DNA of 9,030 nt from Spirochaetia bacterium (GTDB lineage: Bacteria > Spirochaetota > Spirochaetia > JABMQR01), in contig JADHUD010000084.1 of NCBI GenBank assembly GCA_016784705.1, positions 1 through 9,030 on the forward strand, in the 5' to 3' direction. The notes under the pieces were generated by a model. That model was not told the origin of the DNA. It was given only the letters and a program-made list of their open reading frames with translations, and made no database searches. A program made the translations under genes and the position numbers. Position 1 is the first letter of the stretch. Each line of letters opens with the position of its first letter. Below, piece after piece: positions 6,270-9,030 of this stretch.

Positions 6270-7820
6270 TTAACCGTGGTTGAAGCACCTGACCCCGGTA
6301 AAAACCATAGCAATCCCATGCTCATTGCAGGCTTCGATTACTTCGTTATCCCGTACAGATCCGCCGGGTTGAATAATTGCACTGATACCGGAATCGGCAA
6401 TTGCATCGATACTGTCACGGAAGGGAAAAAATGCATCTGAGGCGAGTATTGATCCCTCTGTAACAGAGGATTTTCTCAGGGCAATCTTAACTGCGTCTAC
6501 TCTGGATACCTGACCGGGACCAATTCCCAGTGTTGTCCGGTTTTTAGCGGTCAGAATTCCGTTAGACTTTACATGCTTAAGAACCTTCCAACCGAAAAGC
6601 ATATCAACGATATCTTCAGGTGAAGGCTGTTTGTCAGTTACAATTCGAAGAGACGGCTCTGTAATTACCGAGACATCACGATCCTGAAGCAGCATTCCTC
6701 CGCCAATGGCTTTGCAGACTATTGAAGATTTCAGCGGTATAATTTCACCGGTCTGCAGAACTCTCAGATTTTTCTTTTTGCGTAAGAGTTCCAATGCCGC
6801 CGGTTCATAATCGGGGGCAATCATTATCTCAAAGAATATTTTACTGAAAAACTCAGCGATCTCTTTGGTACAGGTTCTGTTGATTGCCACAATTCCGCCG
6901 AATGCGGATAGGCTGTCTGCATTAAAAGCCCTTTTTGTCACATCCAGAATATTTGTTCCTACTGCTGCACCGCAGGGATTTGCATGTTTTACTACCACAC
7001 AGGCAGGTTCGTTAAATTCCCGGAGTGTTTCCAGTGTTCCAGAGGCATCGTTAATATTGTTATAGGAGAGCTGTTTTCCGTTCAGGATTTCCGCATCAAA
7101 AATGGATAGAGCCTCACGTTGTGAGGGCGGCAGAACTGATCTGTAGGCGGCCGCTTCCTGATGCGGGTTCTCGCCATAGCGCATACTGCTGAATTTTCTA
7201 TAGGTTAAAGTAACCTCTTCCGGAAATTTCTCTTCAGTAAGGTATTGCTGGATAAGGGCATCGTACTGTGCTGTATGTCTGAATGCCGCCGCACAAAGCC
7301 GCATTCTTGTACTATAGCTGAGACCTCCGGATTCATTTAGTTCATTGAGAACACCCGCATACGCTGCTGGATTAGTTATGACACCAACCCATCCTGCATT
7401 TTTTGCTGCGGACCGTATCATTGTTGGTCCGCCTATATCAATATTTTCTATTGCGGTGTCGAGGTCGGTTTCAGGTTTGTTAATGGTATCTTCGAAGGGA
7501 TAGAGATTGCAGACAACCAGATCAATCCATTGAATTTTATGAGCTGCGGCAATTTCAGCATGCTCATCACGTAATCCCAGTATGCCGCCATGAATGACAG
7601 GGTGCAGGGTTTTAACCCGGCCGTCCATCATTTCGGGAAATTCAGTCAGTTCTGAGACATCACGTACAGGAATCCCCCGGCCTAGCAGCACACGCGAAGT
7701 TCCGCCTGTGGATATAATTTCTACTCCCAGTTTGTGCAGCCCGGCGGCAAATTCTGCCAGCCCCTCTTTGTTGGATACTGAAATCAGTGCCCGTTTAATC
7801 ATAATTGGTTTTTTATTCAT
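6270..7820 (-). CDS. purH: Bifunctional AICAR formyltransferase / IMP cyclohydrolase
   Basis: PurH catalyses the last two steps of de novo purine synthesis in the cytoplasm: formylation of AICAR with 10-formyltetrahydrofolate, then ring closure to IMP. At 516 residues it is full length (E. coli about 529). The N-terminal IMP cyclohydrolase (MGS-like) domain covers roughly residues 10-140, with ALISVSNKEG, STGGTSR and DGRVKTLHPVIHGGIL. The formyltransferase domain follows: RYGENPHQ (214-221), GKQLSYNNI (249-256) and the catalytic pair Lys278-His279 in VKHANPCGAA, corresponding to human ATIC Lys266/His267. SAFGGIVA, SDAFFPFRDSID and IIQPGGSVRD complete the C-terminal part. No key residue appears to be missing. 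It is the last gene of a purD-purN-purH operon. The ATG at 7820 is preferred over one six codons later because only the first has a good ribosome binding site. Confidence 0.98.
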   Translation of the reverse strand: MNKKPIMIKRALISVSNKEGLAEFAAGLHKLGVEIISTGGTSRVLLGRGIPVRDVSELTEFPEMMDGRVKTLHPVIHGGILGLRDEHAEIAAAHKIQWIDLVVCNLYPFEDTINKPETDLDTAIENIDIGGPTMIRSAAKNAGWVGVITNPAAYAGVLNELNESGGLSYSTRMRLCAAAFRHTAQYDALIQQYLTEEKFPEEVTLTYRKFSSMRYGENPHQEAAAYRSVLPPSQREALSIFDAEILNGKQLSYNNINDASGTLETLREFNEPACVVVKHANPCGAAVGTNILDVTKRAFNADSLSAFGGIVAINRTCTKEIAEFFSKIFFEIMIAPDYEPAALELLRKKKNLRVLQTGEIIPLKSSIVCKAIGGGMLLQDRDVSVITEPSLRIVTDKQPSPEDIVDMLFGWKVLKHVKSNGILTAKNRTTLGIGPGQVSRVDAVKIALRKSSVTEGSILASDAFFPFRDSIDAIADSGISAIIQPGGSVRDNEVIEACNEHGIAMVFTGVRCFNHG

Positions 7821-7825
7821 AGAAT

Positions 7826-7832
7826 CTTCCTT
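7826..7832 (-). promoter_or_regulatory. purH ribosome binding site
   Basis: AAGGAAG on the - strand lies 5 nt before the ATG at 7820, a good Shine-Dalgarno match and spacing. The alternative ATG six codons downstream has only A-rich coding sequence ahead of it, so this site decides the start. Confidence 0.75.
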
Positions 7833-7844
7833 TTATGGTGTTTG

Positions 7845-7867
7845 AGCCAATTTCCAGTAAATTGGCT
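7845..7867 (-). promoter_or_regulatory. Intercistronic stem-loop between purN and purH
   Basis: AGCCAATTT (7845-7853) and AAATTGGCT (7859-7867) are perfectly complementary over 9 bp around a 5-nt loop. The hairpin sits 17 nt after the purN stop and 12 nt upstream of the purH Shine-Dalgarno. There is no U-tract, so it is more likely an mRNA processing, stability or translation element than a terminator. Confidence 0.5.
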
Positions 7868-7884
7868 TCAGAAACTTCACAAAT

Positions 7885-8526
7885 CTATGTTAGTGTTGAG
7901 AAATACCCATTCTGCTGAAAATCTTGTACAACATCAACAAGTGCCGAACCCTCAAGTGTCTGAACCCGTTTTTTTAGTGTTTCAGGCGTATCATTTTCAT
8001 ATACCGGACATTTTTTCTGCAGGATTACCGGTCCCGCATCAAGTTCCGGGGTTACCAGATGTACCGTACAGCCGGTCTCCTTTTTGTTTGCATTCAATAC
8101 CGCAGTATGCACATCAGTATCCATGCCCCCTGAAAAATCCGGCAGAAGTGATGGGTGAACATTGACGACCCTATTTTTCCAATGCTCACAGAATTCAGGT
8201 GATAGAATACGCATATATCCAATCAAAAGCACCAGATCAACTCCATACTTCCTGAGCATTACACTTAGTTCCCGATCGTAGGCAATTCGGTCTTTTTTTT
8301 CTTTTTTCCCTTTCGGGCCGGTATATACCGGGATAAAATGTGATGGTATACCATACTGCAGGACCCGTTCAAGAATAAAGGCATGTGATCTGTCAGAGAG
8401 TACTACTGCAATTTCGGCCTGAAGAGAGCCCGTGTGAACGGCATCAATCAGAGACTGCAGGTCAGTCCCTTTTGTGGATCCAAGAATTCCCAGGCGGACC
8501 GGCCTGATGGTAGTTGCAGCAGTCAT
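7885..8526 (-). CDS. purN: Phosphoribosylglycinamide formyltransferase (GART)
   Basis: PurN transfers the formyl group of 10-formyltetrahydrofolate to glycinamide ribonucleotide, the third step of purine synthesis. All 213 residues are present (E. coli 212). The phosphate-binding N-terminal strand and loop read LGILGSTKGTDLQSLIDA (13-29 region), a variant of the usual GSGNGSNLQ form. Catalytic residues are visible: Asn122 and His124 in NVHPSLLP, and Asp163 in ELDAGPV, matching E. coli Asn106, His108 and Asp144. After HPSLLP the usual short PGLH-type turn is replaced by DFSGGMDTDVH, so the loop is about three residues longer. A lysine-rich stretch (GPKGKKEKK, 70-78) lies near the middle. The ATG overlaps the TGA stop of purD (8523-8526), and AGGA (8534-8537) precedes it by 7 nt, which suggests translational coupling. 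A related formyltransferase is possible in principle, but the operon context supports PurN. Confidence 0.94.
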   Translation of the reverse strand: MTAATTIRPVRLGILGSTKGTDLQSLIDAVHTGSLQAEIAVVLSDRSHAFILERVLQYGIPSHFIPVYTGPKGKKEKKDRIAYDRELSVMLRKYGVDLVLLIGYMRILSPEFCEHWKNRVVNVHPSLLPDFSGGMDTDVHTAVLNANKKETGCTVHLVTPELDAGPVILQKKCPVYENDTPETLKKRVQTLEGSALVDVVQDFQQNGYFSTLT

Positions 8527-9030
8527 GAAAGTTTCCTGAGAAATTTCATATGACTTATCCGTTTCTCAAGAGATGGTGCCGTTCCTATATCTCTGCGGTG
8601 ATATAGATTACCCTTAATAGCGGAGACCGCAGCCTCAGCTTTTTTTTCAGCCTCAGTAATTGTTTCACCTAATGCTACTACAGCGGCTGTCCGGGATCCT
8701 CCCGTAACCAGTGCACCATCTTTGACATCAACAGATCCCAGATAGAGTTCTGCGGAGCCGATAGCAGCAGCTTTTTCCGTATATAGAGGGGATCCTTTTA
8801 GTGCTGATTCAGGATAACCCCGGGGAACAGCATACTTACATACAGAGGCTTTTCTGCTGAAAACAGCCTCTGCTTTATCCAGTTCGCCGCGGGCCGCAGC
8901 GGTAAACAGCTCTGCAGCATCTGATTCAAGCAAAGTCAGGAGATTAAGGGACTCAGGATCTCCGAACCGGGCATTATACTCAATAATTTTTACACCCCTT
9001 GAGACTGCCATAAATCCGCCGTACAGAATT
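8523..9030 (-). CDS. purD: Phosphoribosylamine-glycine ligase, C-terminal part (5' end outside window)
   Basis: PurD (GARS) joins glycine to phosphoribosylamine using ATP, the second step of purine synthesis. Only the C-terminal 168 residues are visible. The frame stays open to the window end and the codons beyond the ATG at 9011 read ILYGGF, which fits the conserved PurD segment before the signature, so that ATG is internal. The signature region IIEYNARFGDPES supplies metal and nucleotide contacts at the end of the ATP-grasp domain. It is followed by the GARS C-domain, from KASVCKYAVPRGYPES to VTGGSRTAAVVALGETITEA. Two points are unusual for a bacterial PurD: Ser-Leu follows GDPE where Thr-Gln is common, and VCKYAVPRGYP replaces the common VVLASxGYPG. 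Both recall archaeal PurD proteins as I remember them. The stop overlaps the purN start by 4 bp (ATGA). Confidence 0.93.
   Translation of the reverse strand, partial: ILYGGFMAVSRGVKIIEYNARFGDPESLNLLTLLESDAAELFTAAARGELDKAEAVFSRKASVCKYAVPRGYPESALKGSPLYTEKAAAIGSAELYLGSVDVKDGALVTGGSRTAAVVALGETITEAEKKAEAAVSAIKGNLYHRRDIGTAPSLEKRISHMKFLRKLS

Noticed and set aside
9009..9011. ATG as start of the purD-like gene
   Set aside because: The codons beyond it stay in frame and read ILYGGF, fitting conserved PurD sequence; the gene is simply cut by the window end.

Overview
The window is a compact bacterial chromosomal stretch with five protein-coding genes, two of them cut by the window edges. No RNA gene, mobile element or CRISPR array is visible. 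Moderate base composition, a large 2-hydroxyacyl-CoA-dehydratase-activase-type iron-sulfur protein and an oxygen-sensitive radical SAM enzyme point to an anaerobic or fermentative bacterium. An anaerobic spirochaete would fit, but that is a low-confidence guess made from general family knowledge rather than from a marker gene.

Left part (1-3593, + strand): the last ~1196 residues of a very large protein. An ASKHA-type activase domain is joined to a DUF2229-type module and then to a HgdB-like C-terminal module. Its N-terminus lies upstream of the window. It converges on the next gene, and an AT-rich inverted repeat that overlaps its stop codon (3587-3614) probably ends transcription from both sides.

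Middle (3623-5851, - strand): a 742-residue KamA-family radical SAM aminomutase-like protein with a ~230-residue N-terminal extension. The residues expected to bind the substrate side chain look like those of glutamate 2,3-aminomutase rather than lysine 2,3-aminomutase. Upstream of it is a 418-bp AT-rich gap (5852-6269). The gap holds a good sigma70-type promoter on the - strand (6113-6141), a predicted leader of about 255 nt with two clear stem-loops, and a long inverted repeat around the -35 element.

Right part (6270-9030, - strand): a de novo purine operon read purD (partial) - purN - purH. purD and purN overlap by 4 bp (ATGA). purN and purH are separated by 64 bp containing a 9-bp perfect hairpin just before the purH ribosome binding site. 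The three products catalyse glycinamide ribonucleotide synthesis, its formylation, and the last two steps to IMP. The purD C-terminal region and the PurN active-site loop differ from the E. coli forms.

The purine genes are ordinary housekeeping genes. The parts most worth a second look are the KamA-like enzyme with its non-lysine pocket and structured leader, and the multi-module activase protein with two Cys-containing dehydratase-like modules.
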